Below are positions 17,437 to 25,812 of a DNA stretch of 33,022 nt, one piece after another. This DNA is from an uncultured Eggerthellaceae bacterium (lineage in GTDB: Bacteria; Actinomycetota; Coriobacteriia; Coriobacteriales; Eggerthellaceae). Under the pieces are notes generated by a model that saw nothing but the letters and a program-made list of their open reading frames with translations, did no database searches and was not told the origin of the DNA. Positions within the stretch are counted from its first letter, which is position 1. Each line of letters opens with the position of its first letter. The stretch lies in NCBI GenBank assembly GCA_934631995.1, contig CAKTYF010000010.1, positions 1 to 33,022 on the forward strand, read 5' to 3'. The position numbers were made by a program, and so were the translations under genes.

Positions 17437-18270
17437 CTAGAACTTGCCGCCGCTGCTTCCGCCGAAGCCCGAATCGCTTACCGTGGAGCCGCCTCCGCCC
17501 GAGGAAGAATCGCTCTTTTCGATCTTCGTGACAACGCGCGTGGTCCTTAGGAAATGATCCGTTTGGCGTGTAAGCACCAGCGAGCCGCGCTCCAAATACG
17601 AGCTTGCTTCCGTTGCCAGGCGCGCCGTTTTCATTTGGCTTGCCCAAAGAGAGCAGATGGCAGCAGCAATAAACAGGGGCACTAAAATGGTCACCAGAAT
17701 CTTGATGAGCAGCGCGATCCAAGCATCTTCGGGGTCGTTGTTGCTGTCCCAGGGCTCGCCGTGCTCGGTGTAGAACTCAAACGTTTCGGTCACTTTCTCC
17801 AGGTAGACTTCGCAACCTGCCACCCAATTGTTGCCTTTGAGCTCTTCGACAATAGCATCTTCAATCTGCTCAATGCGATAATCGGTGAAAATGGTGATGC
17901 CGCCCGTTGTTCCCTGACCGTGCGTGATAGTCACGTAGTCGCGCGAATCAACGGCAATCAGGAACATGATGCCGTCTTTGTCCGTGCCGCGCCCCAAATC
18001 GTAGTAGTTCCAGTACGCTTCGGCGAACTTGCGCGAAGAAGTGTAGGAGCCAAGATCATCCACGATGGTCAGATAAACATCGCACTTATACGTATCGGAA
18101 AGGCTTTCCGCCTCGGCTTCCATGGACTGCAACGTGCTATCGGAAAGAAGCTGGTAGTGGTCACGCACGTACGTGGTGGAAATATCGTTGTAGCCTTTTG
18201 CCAAGGCGGGGGTCACCGTTGCGCAAACAACTAGCAACGCCGCGAAAAAGCTGCAGAGTATCTTTTTCAT
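17437..18270 (-). CDS. YdjH-like TPM domain membrane protein
   Basis: A 277-residue protein with a signal peptide (MKKILCSFFAALLVVC, cleavage near ALA-KG at about 25), an extracytoplasmic TPM domain (about 27-170), one strong transmembrane segment (about 185-210) and a cytosolic tail ending in Gly/Ser repeats (SSSGGGGS...GGSSGGKF), as is usual for the family. TPM domains have phosphatase-like or membrane-complex roles; no activity is shown here. It starts 12 bases after the zinc-ribbon gene stops, with GGAGG four to five bases before the ATG, so the two are translationally close and co-transcribed. Confidence 0.87.
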   Translation of the reverse strand: MKKILCSFFAALLVVCATVTPALAKGYNDISTTYVRDHYQLLSDSTLQSMEAEAESLSDTYKCDVYLTIVDDLGSYTSSRKFAEAYWNYYDLGRGTDKDGIMFLIAVDSRDYVTITHGQGTTGGITIFTDYRIEQIEDAIVEELKGNNWVAGCEVYLEKVTETFEFYTEHGEPWDSNNDPEDAWIALLIKILVTILVPLFIAAAICSLWASQMKTARLATEASSYLERGSLVLTRQTDHFLRTTRVVTKIEKSDSSSGGGGSTVSDSGFGGSSGGKF

Positions 18271-18282
18271 AAGGCCTCCTCT

Positions 18283-19536
18283 CTACAGCATCAAGAACGA
18301 CACGGCACCAGCAACGGCAACCAACGGAATGAAGATACGCAAGAACCAGCTGACAACTTTCCCCTTGTCAATGGGCAAATCGCCAATGAGTTTCCCCGTT
18401 TGTCCGTTCATGGCGAAAAGGAAGTCCTGGTCGTTCCACTTGGTGTGCAGCATCCACACGGGAAGCAGCGCATAGGAAACTTCCTTGAGGTCTTCGTCAA
18501 CCGTGCATACGCCGGACGATACCGAGTCGTACCCCGTTACGGTGTTGCGCAGCTCGGATTGCGCCGTTGATTTCATGCGCTCGGTTGCGCGCGGCTGGCA
18601 CGCAGCAACGTCCATGTCGAAACGATCGGTCAAGTAACCAGGCAAATACGCCACGGAAAACGGTGAGATTTCGCTGTAATCGTACGGCTCAATGGAGTCC
18701 ATATGCGCGTCGGGCATCTTCTGCGAGCCATCGACGGGCACACGCGTAAAGTCCATATAGCCTGCGCGTTCTACTGCGTAATGGTCCGTTTCGGTGATCT
18801 GGTAATCGTCTTCCCTCCAGGTGCGAATGTTTTCGGCGGCAAATGTTGCCTGGGCATCCGCGCGCGCGGAGTATAGCCAGAACGGAACATAAACGCCCTG
18901 GATTTCTTCCACGTGGTTTGTTTCGGCGAAGGCGTTCGGCAGGAATTTCTTACCTTTGTAGTAATGCTTCAGGGCGTCCACAGCCTGGGTTTTGTTCATT
19001 TTGAACGGAATCACGTAATCGGGCTTGAGCGTTCCCGCCATGGTGCCTGGAATCACCGTGTTGTTGCCGCAGTACGGGCACTGCGCCACGGCAGTGGTTT
19101 GATCGTGGATGAGCTCGGCTCCGCATGAGCTGCACACCGATGTTGCCAGTGTTTCACTTTCGGCATCGTTCCAGTTGGAGCGCTTGAGGTACGCCTGAAT
19201 GGGGTCAAGCCCTTCTTCGGCGGCTTTTGCTGCTTGTGCGGCTCCGGCGGCAACAACGTTGTCGGAGACGCCCGCAGCGCCAACGGCACCTGCGTCTGCT
19301 GCACCTGCGGTAGCATCACCTGCACCGCTCGCACCGGCGCCTCCCGCTTTCTGCGCTCGCAGCTTCTCTTTTTCGGCTTTACCTTCGGCTTTTTCCTGTT
19401 TGGCGGCGTAAAGGTCCTCAACCTGTTTTACGGTAAAGGTCGAGTCGCAGTAGTCGCAGACAAGGCTTCCCGTTTCCCCGGAAAAATGGAGCGGGCCTCC
19501 GCATGCGGGACATTGGTAGTTCACTGTTTCAACCAT
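18283..19536 (-). CDS. YdjG-like membrane protein with two zinc ribbons
   Basis: A 417-residue protein beginning with a TFIIB-type zinc ribbon (YQCPACGGPLHF...LVCDYCDS, about residues 8-34), then an Ala/Gly-rich coiled linker (about 45-112), a second ribbon (VCSSCGAELI...QCPYCGNN, about 134-160), a conserved domain of unknown function with PDYVIPFKMNKTQA and GVYVPFWLYSA, and one C-terminal transmembrane segment (about 396-417). This matches YdjG of B. subtilis. AAAGGA lies seven bases before the ATG. It is the first gene of the leftward YdjG-YdjH-YdjI-like unit. No PspA family gene (YdjF) adjoins it. Confidence 0.87.
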   Translation of the reverse strand: MVETVNYQCPACGGPLHFSGETGSLVCDYCDSTFTVKQVEDLYAAKQEKAEGKAEKEKLRAQKAGGAGASGAGDATAGAADAGAVGAAGVSDNVVAAGAAQAAKAAEEGLDPIQAYLKRSNWNDAESETLATSVCSSCGAELIHDQTTAVAQCPYCGNNTVIPGTMAGTLKPDYVIPFKMNKTQAVDALKHYYKGKKFLPNAFAETNHVEEIQGVYVPFWLYSARADAQATFAAENIRTWREDDYQITETDHYAVERAGYMDFTRVPVDGSQKMPDAHMDSIEPYDYSEISPFSVAYLPGYLTDRFDMDVAACQPRATERMKSTAQSELRNTVTGYDSVSSGVCTVDEDLKEVSYALLPVWMLHTKWNDQDFLFAMNGQTGKLIGDLPIDKGKVVSWFLRIFIPLVAVAGAVSFLML

Positions 19537-19924
19537 AGGGCATCCTTTTCAACACGGGTTAGATGCGACAGCTCGAACGCGAAAAGCCCCCACGGCGGTT
19601 GCCCTTGCGCTGTTGCCGGGCTTGCTGCTTGTTGGCTGCGGGTCAAAACGCGTCAAGAGAATTGTACGGCATTTTCCGACGTTCTTGATTCGTTTCGCTC
19701 ACTATTCATGTATCGGCAAACAAAGCAAACGAAGCCAGCTCCTATCATGCTCCTGTTTTCGCGCGAATGCCGTACCCTCATGGCTTATTTTTCGGGCAAA
19801 AAGTGCACCTTATGGCGTTATTTTTTAGGGAGAACGTGCAGGTGCGCCATTTTCGTGCTTGACTTTTGCGCTATCATGCATGCTGTATTTCTATGCATAT
19901 TCAAATGAGAAGAAGGAGTCGCTC
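19537..19924. other. Divergent intergenic region, ydjG-like gene / ccmE
   Basis: 388 bases without a supported gene. TTGACT at 19859-19864 is a possible -35 box for ccmE, with TGTATT 19 bases further as a weak -10. An imperfect direct repeat (ATGGCTTATTTTT and ATGGCGTTATTTTTT) lies near 19780-19830. AGAAGGAG just upstream of 19925 is the ccmE ribosome site. I see no terminator or RNA gene. Confidence 0.5.
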
Positions 19925-20626
19925 GTGAACAGCAAAACGAAGCGTCGCATGATTGTGGTTGCCGGCATTATTGTAGTGGTGATCATTGTCCTTCTTGCCG
20001 TGGTGGGCGGCGGTTCTTCGGCTAAGGTCGTGAGCGTATCCGAGCTTGCCGCGAATAATTACGCAGACAAAAAAGTGAAGGTGTCGGGCCTGGTTGTAGC
20101 GAACTCCTACGAGGTTGATCCGCAGGGCGTTTTAACGTTTGACATTGAAGACGAAAGCGGTGCGGGCGGCGCAACCGTTCACGTGAGCTACGACAAGGGC
20201 GTTTCCGCAACGTTCGGCAACGGCATTAAGGCCATTTGCACGGGCCGCGTGGATTCTAACGGCACCGTTGTGTGCTCTGATCTGGTTACGCAGTGCCCCA
20301 GCAAATACGAAAGCGCCTCGAATGCGTTGAGTGTTTCCCAGCTTGTAGGTTACGGCGATTCCATGCAGGGCAAAACCACGAAAGTGGTGGGCGTGATAAA
20401 GGCGGGCACGCTGGCAAGCGCTACGGAGAAAGTACGTTTTGTTCTGGAAGATGCTGAAGGCGCTGGCCAAGAAGGTGGCGCTCAGCTGGGTATTTCGTTT
20501 GAAGGCGCGCTGTCCGACCAAGTGACCGATGGTGCAACCGTAGTGGTAACGGGTGCTCTTGATGGCGGCGCTACAGGCGAGATGAGTGGCGTGTTCCTGG
20601 CGTCCGATGTTGCGCTGGGACAGTAG
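19925..20626 (+). CDS. ccmE: CcmE haem chaperone, Cys-type (C-x3-Y), with a second C-terminal domain
   Basis: Membrane-anchored haem chaperone of cytochrome c maturation System I, acting outside the membrane. A short basic N-terminus and one transmembrane helix (about 9-28) are followed by an OB-fold domain. That domain contains VKVSGLVVANSYEVD, FDIEDESG and ends in QCPSKYE, so Cys124 and Tyr128 form the C-x3-Y haem-binding motif in place of the classical His motif. The C-type variant is known from Desulfovibrio and archaea. Residues about 135-233 repeat the OB-fold pattern (SVSQLVGYGDSMQGKTTKVV, then RFVLEDAEG and VVVTGAL) without C-x3-Y, making the protein 233 residues against about 150 for most CcmE. 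GTG at 19925 was chosen for its strong ribosome site AGAAGGAG. Confidence 0.88.
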   Translation: MNSKTKRRMIVVAGIIVVVIIVLLAVVGGGSSAKVVSVSELAANNYADKKVKVSGLVVANSYEVDPQGVLTFDIEDESGAGGATVHVSYDKGVSATFGNGIKAICTGRVDSNGTVVCSDLVTQCPSKYESASNALSVSQLVGYGDSMQGKTTKVVGVIKAGTLASATEKVRFVLEDAEGAGQEGGAQLGISFEGALSDQVTDGATVVVTGALDGGATGEMSGVFLASDVALGQ

Positions 20627-20640
20627 CGCACGCGGCAAGC

Positions 20641-20771
20641 GCGTAGGGCGCTGCTCCGACGGAATGCGCTTTTGCCGCGCTTTCGCGTTGTGTCGTGCCG
20701 CGCTTGAGCATGAGAGCCGTGCTTGATTGCGCGCGCTGGTAACTAATATGTAGATAGAAAAGGGGACTCGT
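20641..20771 (+). promoter_or_regulatory. Possible ccmF promoter and hairpin
   Basis: GCGGCAA and TTGCCGC arms near 20640 and 20676 could form a long hairpin after ccmE. Downstream, TTGATT followed after 15 bases by TAATAT near 20745 resembles a weak promoter. AAAGGGG precedes the GTG of ccmF. ccmE may therefore be expressed partly apart from ccmFABCD. Confidence 0.3.
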
Positions 20772-23084
20772 GTGTTTTCTCCCGCGATGATTGGCATGTT
20801 TGCGTTGCTCGTGGCTTTTGTGGGCACGGCAGCGAGTGCGATTCTTCTGGTCATTGGTCAGGTTTTGAGCAGGAAAGACGCTGTTCCGGCGGGTGCATCG
20901 GCTTCGGGCGGGAGCACGGCGGGCGCTTCGTCTGTAGGTGGTGCAAGTGCCGCAGGCGCTGCGGGTGAAGGCGCGCTTTCCGAAACGCTTTCTTGGTCGG
21001 GTCGCGTTGCCGCGCTTGTTTCCACGGTGGCGCTTACCGTGTGCGTGGTGGTGCTGGGTTATTGCTTTCTGACCGACAACTACAGCATTCAATACGTGCT
21101 GAGCAGCCATTCCAACAATGCCGGTTCGCTGGCATGGCTCTATAAGCTTTCGGGCGTTTGGGCTGGTCGCGAGGGTAGCTTGCTGTTCTGGGCGTGGCTT
21201 ATCGCAATTTTTGGCGCTATTGTTGCCGTGCGCGACATGGGGCAAGTACGCAAGCTTGACAACGTTGCGTGCCTGGTGATGCAGGCTGTTTTGGCAGCAT
21301 TCGTGGGTGTTTTGCTGTTTAGCGAAGCGAACATGCCGTTTGAGCCCACCGATGCGAAGTATTTCACCGAAGCGGGAACGCTTACGAAAGCTGCCCAGAT
21401 GCTGGGCATGAACACGCTTCTTGAGCATTGGGCCATGGCCATTCATCCGCCCACGCTGTTCGTGGGTTACGCGGGCCTTACCGTTCCCTTTGCGTATGCT
21501 ATCTCGGCGCTAATCGTGAACGATGCCTCCTCAACATGGGTTCAGCGCTCAACGCGATATGCCCTGTTCAGCTGGCTGTTTTTGACAGCTGGCATTGGTC
21601 TGGGCGCTCTGTGGGCATACGTTGTGCTGGGCTGGGGCGGCTATTGGGGCTGGGATGCCGTGGAAAATGCTAGCTTGCTTTCCTGGCTTATGGCGGTTGC
21701 GCTCATCCACAGTTTCACGGTGTATCGCCAGCGCGGCGCGTTCAAGGGCTGGTCGGTTCTGTGCGCGTGCTTAACGTTCGCATTCGTAATTGTGGGCACA
21801 TTTATCAGCCGCAGTGGTTTGGTGCAATCTGTTCACGCATTCGAAGGCGACCCGGTAAGCCTGGTGCTGTTCGGCGCGCTCATTGTGATTTCCATTGTGC
21901 TGGGCATTGTCCTTTTGGTGGTGCGCCGTTCAACGTTTGGCACCACGGAGCGCGATGATTTTGAAAGCATGGTGTCGAGGGGCGCAATGTATTACTTGAG
22001 CGATGTGATTCTACTGGTCATGACGCTGCTTATCACGTATATGACCATTTCCAGCGCGCTGCCGTTATGGCTGCCGTTTGGCGGCGAGTCGCTTTCCACG
22101 GATTCGTACAACGTTATTGCCCGCCCGGTCGGTGTGATTTTCTTGGCTATGATGGCGGTGTGCCCGCTGCTGGGGTGGCAGAAGGCGAACAAGGCGGCGT
22201 TCGCGAAACAGGCGCGTATCCCCGCTCTGTGCGCGCTGGTGCTGTTCATTGTGCTGGTGGTGTATTTCGTGCTGCGCTTGAGTCCTGCGTACGATGCGAC
22301 TATTTCTGCAGGTGGAAGCAGTGCTGCGGAGCTTGCGATGCAAGGTCCGGCGTGGTATTACAAGGGTCTTTCTGTGGTGGGCTTCGCAGTGGCGGCACTG
22401 CTTTTCTTCAACGCGCTGTTCATGGCTATCCGTCAGCGTCGGAGCGCAAGTGCTCTGTCGGGCGCTATTAGCCACGCAGGCATGGCTATTATTCTGGTGG
22501 GCCTCATTGGATCCAACATGTACGTGACCGAAAACGCGGGGTATTTGGCGTGGGATGAAGAGACCGACACATGCGCGCAAGATTACGTGGTGGGTGATTA
22601 TCTGTTGCGCTACCAGGGGAATCAGATTTTCCAGGCGGAAAACGGCAACTATATTTACCAAGTTGATTTCGATGCGTATTCTGTCGATGCAGCCGATGAT
22701 GGTACTATGCTTCAAGAGACGTACGTGGGCCATACATCGCCCCAGGTAGAGATGGTGGCGTCCACGCAGCAGCAAAAGCTCAACGCGAGTGTTATCAGCT
22801 TCCCCACGGAAGATTTATTTGTGGTGTATCGCGGCGTGTCGTCGGGCGATGATGCGCTTTCAATGGATGTGCGCGTGAATCCGCTGGTCAGCTGCGTGTG
22901 GGTCGGCTTCTACGTGCTCATGGCTGGCATGCTTGTGGGCATTTTCGGCAAACGCACCTCGCGCAAGGAGCAGGAGGCGGAAGGCGCCGCGGCCCCCGCG
23001 CCTGCGATTTCGCCCGAGACCGTTGCTCCGGCAACTGTAACGGCAACGCAGACTGCCGCAGGAGAAGCAGGCGAGCGAAAATGA
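20772..23084 (+). CDS. ccmF: CcmF cytochrome c haem lyase subunit
   Basis: Polytopic membrane protein of the haem-handling family, joining haem to apocytochrome c on the outer face of the membrane. It is 770 residues with about 14-15 hydrophobic segments. The tryptophan-rich WWD domain is GWGGYWGWDAVENASLLSWL at about 288-307. The TM4-5 region with WAGREGSLLFWAW and the AIHPPTLFVGYAG segment are typical. An Ala/Gly/Ser-rich loop (about residues 38-66) after the first helix and an Ala/Pro/Thr-rich tail are lineage-specific additions. The stop overlaps the ccmA start (ATGA), showing translational coupling. Confidence 0.95.
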   Translation: MFSPAMIGMFALLVAFVGTAASAILLVIGQVLSRKDAVPAGASASGGSTAGASSVGGASAAGAAGEGALSETLSWSGRVAALVSTVALTVCVVVLGYCFLTDNYSIQYVLSSHSNNAGSLAWLYKLSGVWAGREGSLLFWAWLIAIFGAIVAVRDMGQVRKLDNVACLVMQAVLAAFVGVLLFSEANMPFEPTDAKYFTEAGTLTKAAQMLGMNTLLEHWAMAIHPPTLFVGYAGLTVPFAYAISALIVNDASSTWVQRSTRYALFSWLFLTAGIGLGALWAYVVLGWGGYWGWDAVENASLLSWLMAVALIHSFTVYRQRGAFKGWSVLCACLTFAFVIVGTFISRSGLVQSVHAFEGDPVSLVLFGALIVISIVLGIVLLVVRRSTFGTTERDDFESMVSRGAMYYLSDVILLVMTLLITYMTISSALPLWLPFGGESLSTDSYNVIARPVGVIFLAMMAVCPLLGWQKANKAAFAKQARIPALCALVLFIVLVVYFVLRLSPAYDATISAGGSSAAELAMQGPAWYYKGLSVVGFAVAALLFFNALFMAIRQRRSASALSGAISHAGMAIILVGLIGSNMYVTENAGYLAWDEETDTCAQDYVVGDYLLRYQGNQIFQAENGNYIYQVDFDAYSVDAADDGTMLQETYVGHTSPQVEMVASTQQQKLNASVISFPTEDLFVVYRGVSSGDDALSMDVRVNPLVSCVWVGFYVLMAGMLVGIFGKRTSRKEQEAEGAAAPAPAISPETVAPATVTATQTAAGEAGERK

Positions 23085-23794
23085 CCTATGCAATTGAGAC
23101 AAAAGGCCTGGTGAAAGCGTTTGGTGACCGTAAAGCGGTCGATAACGTTTCCGTTCAGGTGCCGCAAGGAGCATTTCTTTCCATATTCGGTCCGAACGGC
23201 GCGGGCAAAACAACGCTGCTGCGCGTTTTGACCACGTGCGCGCGTCCCACCCGGGGCAGCGTAAGCATTTGCGGCATCGATTTGAAGGAAGAGCCTGATC
23301 AGGCGCGTGCTTGCATGGGGCTTATCAGCCACCAGCCCATGCTGTACCCCGACCTGACCGCCTACGAGAACCTCATGATTTTCGCGCAGCTCTACGGCGT
23401 GCCGAACCCAGAGGCGCGCGTGATGGAGCTGCTAGAAGCCGTTGAGCTGAAACATAGGCGCCTTGATGTGGTGCGCACGTTCAGCCGCGGTATGTTGCAG
23501 CGCATAAGCATTGCGCGCGCGCTCATCCACGACCCGCAAGTCGTGTTCCTGGACGAGCCGTACTCGGGACTTGACCCTCACGCGGTCGAAGTGTTTGACC
23601 AGCTCATTGCAAAGCAGCGCGAGGGGCGCACGTTCGTTATGGTGAGCCACGACTTTACCAAGGGCTTTGAGATGTGCACGCACGCGCTGGTGCTGGCGAA
23701 GGGTCGCGTTGTTGCGTTCGACGCGAAAGAAAACCTGGATGCGGCGGAGTTCGAGCGGCTGTATCGCAAGACCGTGGGAATGGGGGTGTCGTAA
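23081..23794 (+). CDS. ccmA: CcmA haem-exporter ATPase
   Basis: ABC-type ATPase that drives release of holo-CcmE from the CcmABCD complex. The ATG at 23081 was chosen because it overlaps the ccmF stop and gives MTYAIETKGLVKAFGDRKAV, a normal ABC start; an upstream extension in frame lies inside ccmF. Walker A is GPNGAGKTT at about 37-45, the signature is the variant FSRGMLQRISIARAL, Walker B is VVFLDEPYSGLD, and the H-loop is MVSHDFT. Length is 237 residues. ccmB begins directly after the stop. Confidence 0.93.
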   Translation: MTYAIETKGLVKAFGDRKAVDNVSVQVPQGAFLSIFGPNGAGKTTLLRVLTTCARPTRGSVSICGIDLKEEPDQARACMGLISHQPMLYPDLTAYENLMIFAQLYGVPNPEARVMELLEAVELKHRRLDVVRTFSRGMLQRISIARALIHDPQVVFLDEPYSGLDPHAVEVFDQLIAKQREGRTFVMVSHDFTKGFEMCTHALVLAKGRVVAFDAKENLDAAEFERLYRKTVGMGVS

Positions 23795-24571
23795 ATGGCG
23801 GCTTCCTTGACTAAGGGCGCGGCTGCGAAAACAGTCGAGCAAACGGCGCAAGCCGGCGGAGCAAGTGTTGCGAAACCCTCTTCATTTTCCCAGTTCAAAG
23901 TCTTGTTTGCGAAAGACATGCGTCGTGAGTTCCGTACGAAAGAAATGATTACGAGTATGGGCGTTTATGCGTTGCTCGTGCTTATTGTATACGGAGCGGC
24001 GCTGGGACAAACGTCCAGCAAGCTTGATTTGCTGCAGATGAGCGGCGGTCTTTTGTGGGCGTTGTTCGTGTTCACCAGTTTGCTGGGTCTGAATCGCTCG
24101 TTTGCGTACGAAAAAGAGCAAGGCGCGCTGGAAGGCATTTTGCTGGTCCCCATGGATCGCGGCGTGATTTTCCTTTCGAAGGCGTTGTCGAATTTCCTGT
24201 TCATGCTGGTGGTTGAGCTGATTTCCGTGCCGCTGTTTTATTTCTTCTTTATGGGCAACTATGGCTTTCCTGCATCGTTTTGCCTGGTCATTGTTGCAAT
24301 TTTAGTGGGAACCATTGGCATGTCGGCAGTGGGCACGCTTCTTTCGACCATCACGGCGGCAACGCGCGGCAAAGACGTTTTACTTGCGGTGCTGTTCATC
24401 CCGCTCATCTTCCCGTTGCTGTATGCCTGCGTTACGGCAACCACAGCGGCGTTGGTGGGTGCCGACGGCTTTATGGATTCCTTCACGGTTTCCCTGGCTA
24501 TTGCGGCGGCGTATGATGTGATTATGGGTTTGGCGAGCTGGGTTTTGTACGATTTTGTGATTTCCGCGTAG
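23795..24571 (+). CDS. ccmB: CcmB haem-exporter membrane subunit
   Basis: Six-segment membrane partner of CcmA, 258 residues, with a polar N-terminal extension of about 30 residues. FAKDMRREFRTKEMI before the first helix and the stretch LGLNRSFAYEKEQGALEGILLVP after the second are typical of the family. The start codon directly follows the ccmA stop. Confidence 0.92.
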   Translation: MAASLTKGAAAKTVEQTAQAGGASVAKPSSFSQFKVLFAKDMRREFRTKEMITSMGVYALLVLIVYGAALGQTSSKLDLLQMSGGLLWALFVFTSLLGLNRSFAYEKEQGALEGILLVPMDRGVIFLSKALSNFLFMLVVELISVPLFYFFFMGNYGFPASFCLVIVAILVGTIGMSAVGTLLSTITAATRGKDVLLAVLFIPLIFPLLYACVTATTAALVGADGFMDSFTVSLAIAAAYDVIMGLASWVLYDFVISA

Positions 24572-24616
24572 GGCTGCGGCGTGTGTCCTGCGCGTTCAGA
24601 GGAAAGGAAGGCTTTC

Positions 24617-25384
24617 GTGTCAAAGGAAAAAGGGCAGGTGAAGATCCCGGAAATGGGTCAATGGCCCGATAAGGTGGCGCCGGCTGTGATTGTGGCAGGC
24701 TTTGTGCTTTCGGCTATTGGGTTCTTGCTGGCGTTTCTTTACGCAGCGCCGGTAAACGGTGCGGCGGTGGGCGGCGCCGAGCTGATTGACGACCAAGTGG
24801 TAACCACAAAACTGCTGCTCAGCCAAAAGATTTTCTACTTCCATATGCCGGTTGCCATCACCTCTATGGTGGTCATGATTTTCATGGCGTATTACTGCAT
24901 TCGCTATCTGACCACGCGCCAGCAGCGATTTGATACGTGCGCGCGCCTTTGCATGGAAGTTGCGCTGCTGTTCGTTATTTGCACCATGATCACCGGCGAG
25001 CTGTGGACGGTATTCGAGTGGGGCGTGTGGTGGACGTGGGAGCCGCGCCTGACCACGTATCTTATTCTGACGGTTCTTGCCATTGCGTACTTCATTTTGC
25101 GCAACGCCATTGACGATGCCGAGCGTCGCGCAACGTTTGCCTCGGTATTTGGCCTGATCAGCTTCTTGGACGTGCCCATCACGTTCTTTGTGACGCGCTT
25201 TATTCCCAGTGGCTTGCATCCGGTGGTTTTGCGTCAGGGCGGCATGACGCCCGACATGGCGCTGACCGTAGGCGTGTGCGCCGTTGGCTTTTTGCTGATT
25301 GCGTTTGGGATGTATCGGGTGCGCTTCCGCAACGCGCGCTTGGAAGAACGTGTTGCCGCGCTGAAGGACACGCTGGACGATTAA
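24617..25384 (+). CDS. ccmC: CcmC haem-handling membrane protein
   Basis: Loads haem onto CcmE. GTG at 24617 was chosen because AAGGAAGG lies upstream; the open frame extends 12 codons further without a ribosome site. The 255-residue protein has six hydrophobic segments. Expected axial His residues are visible in FYFHMPVA (about 75) and SGLHPVVLR (about 200). The WWD motif reads WGVWWTWEPRLTTYLIL, with Glu where most CcmC have Asp. Its place between ccmB and the CcmD-like gene supports the assignment. Confidence 0.93.
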   Translation: MSKEKGQVKIPEMGQWPDKVAPAVIVAGFVLSAIGFLLAFLYAAPVNGAAVGGAELIDDQVVTTKLLLSQKIFYFHMPVAITSMVVMIFMAYYCIRYLTTRQQRFDTCARLCMEVALLFVICTMITGELWTVFEWGVWWTWEPRLTTYLILTVLAIAYFILRNAIDDAERRATFASVFGLISFLDVPITFFVTRFIPSGLHPVVLRQGGMTPDMALTVGVCAVGFLLIAFGMYRVRFRNARLEERVAALKDTLDD

Positions 25385-25415
25385 TGTTTTAGCAGGTCGC
25401 GCTGCGGCTGATATC

Positions 25416-25455
25416 GCTGGAGCTGCTGAGTTGCTGGCGTTTGCTGGAGCTGCTG
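25416..25455. repeat. Two 13-bp direct repeats between ccmC and ccmD
   Basis: GCTGGAGCTGCTG occurs at 25416-25428 and 25443-25455, a period of 27 bases, in an intergenic stretch that reads as Ala/Gly/Leu codons in one frame. Confidence 0.7.
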
Positions 25456-25543
25456 GTGTTTGCTGATGGTTACCAAAAGTCGCTATGACCTGCGCATATG
25501 TTGAGATTACCGCTTACGAAGCTTCTCTACGAAGGGAATGATT

Positions 25544-25750
25544 ATGAATCCGTTGTTGCAAGAGATTTACTCCACCATTCTTCCATCGGCCCCGTATATT
25601 ATTGCGGCCTATGCGCTGGTGTGGTTGGTGCTGGGTGCGTGGATGTTCGTGCAGTTCCGCAAGCAAAGCGCGCTGCAAAAACAGATCATGCTGCTGGAAG
25701 AAGCGGTGGAAGATGCGCGTTCGCGCACATCGAGCGAACTTGAGCGCTAA
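25544..25750 (+). CDS. ccmD: CcmD-like small membrane protein
   Basis: A 68-residue protein with one transmembrane helix (about 15-38) and a charged C-terminal coiled helix (KQSALQKQIMLLEEAVEDAR). CcmD is a small single-helix subunit that holds CcmC and CcmE together, and the position after ccmC matches. ATG at 25544 has GAAGGG seven bases upstream; the ATG at 25538 is too close to it. Sequence identity to known CcmD is not evident by eye, so the name rests on size, topology and place. Confidence 0.72.
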   Translation: MNPLLQEIYSTILPSAPYIIAAYALVWLVLGAWMFVQFRKQSALQKQIMLLEEAVEDARSRTSSELER

Positions 25751-25812
25751 AAGCGGCGGGCAAGATGGTTCCTGTTCGATTCAAGGCTTCTTGGAATTTG
25801 GGGGAGTAAGAT

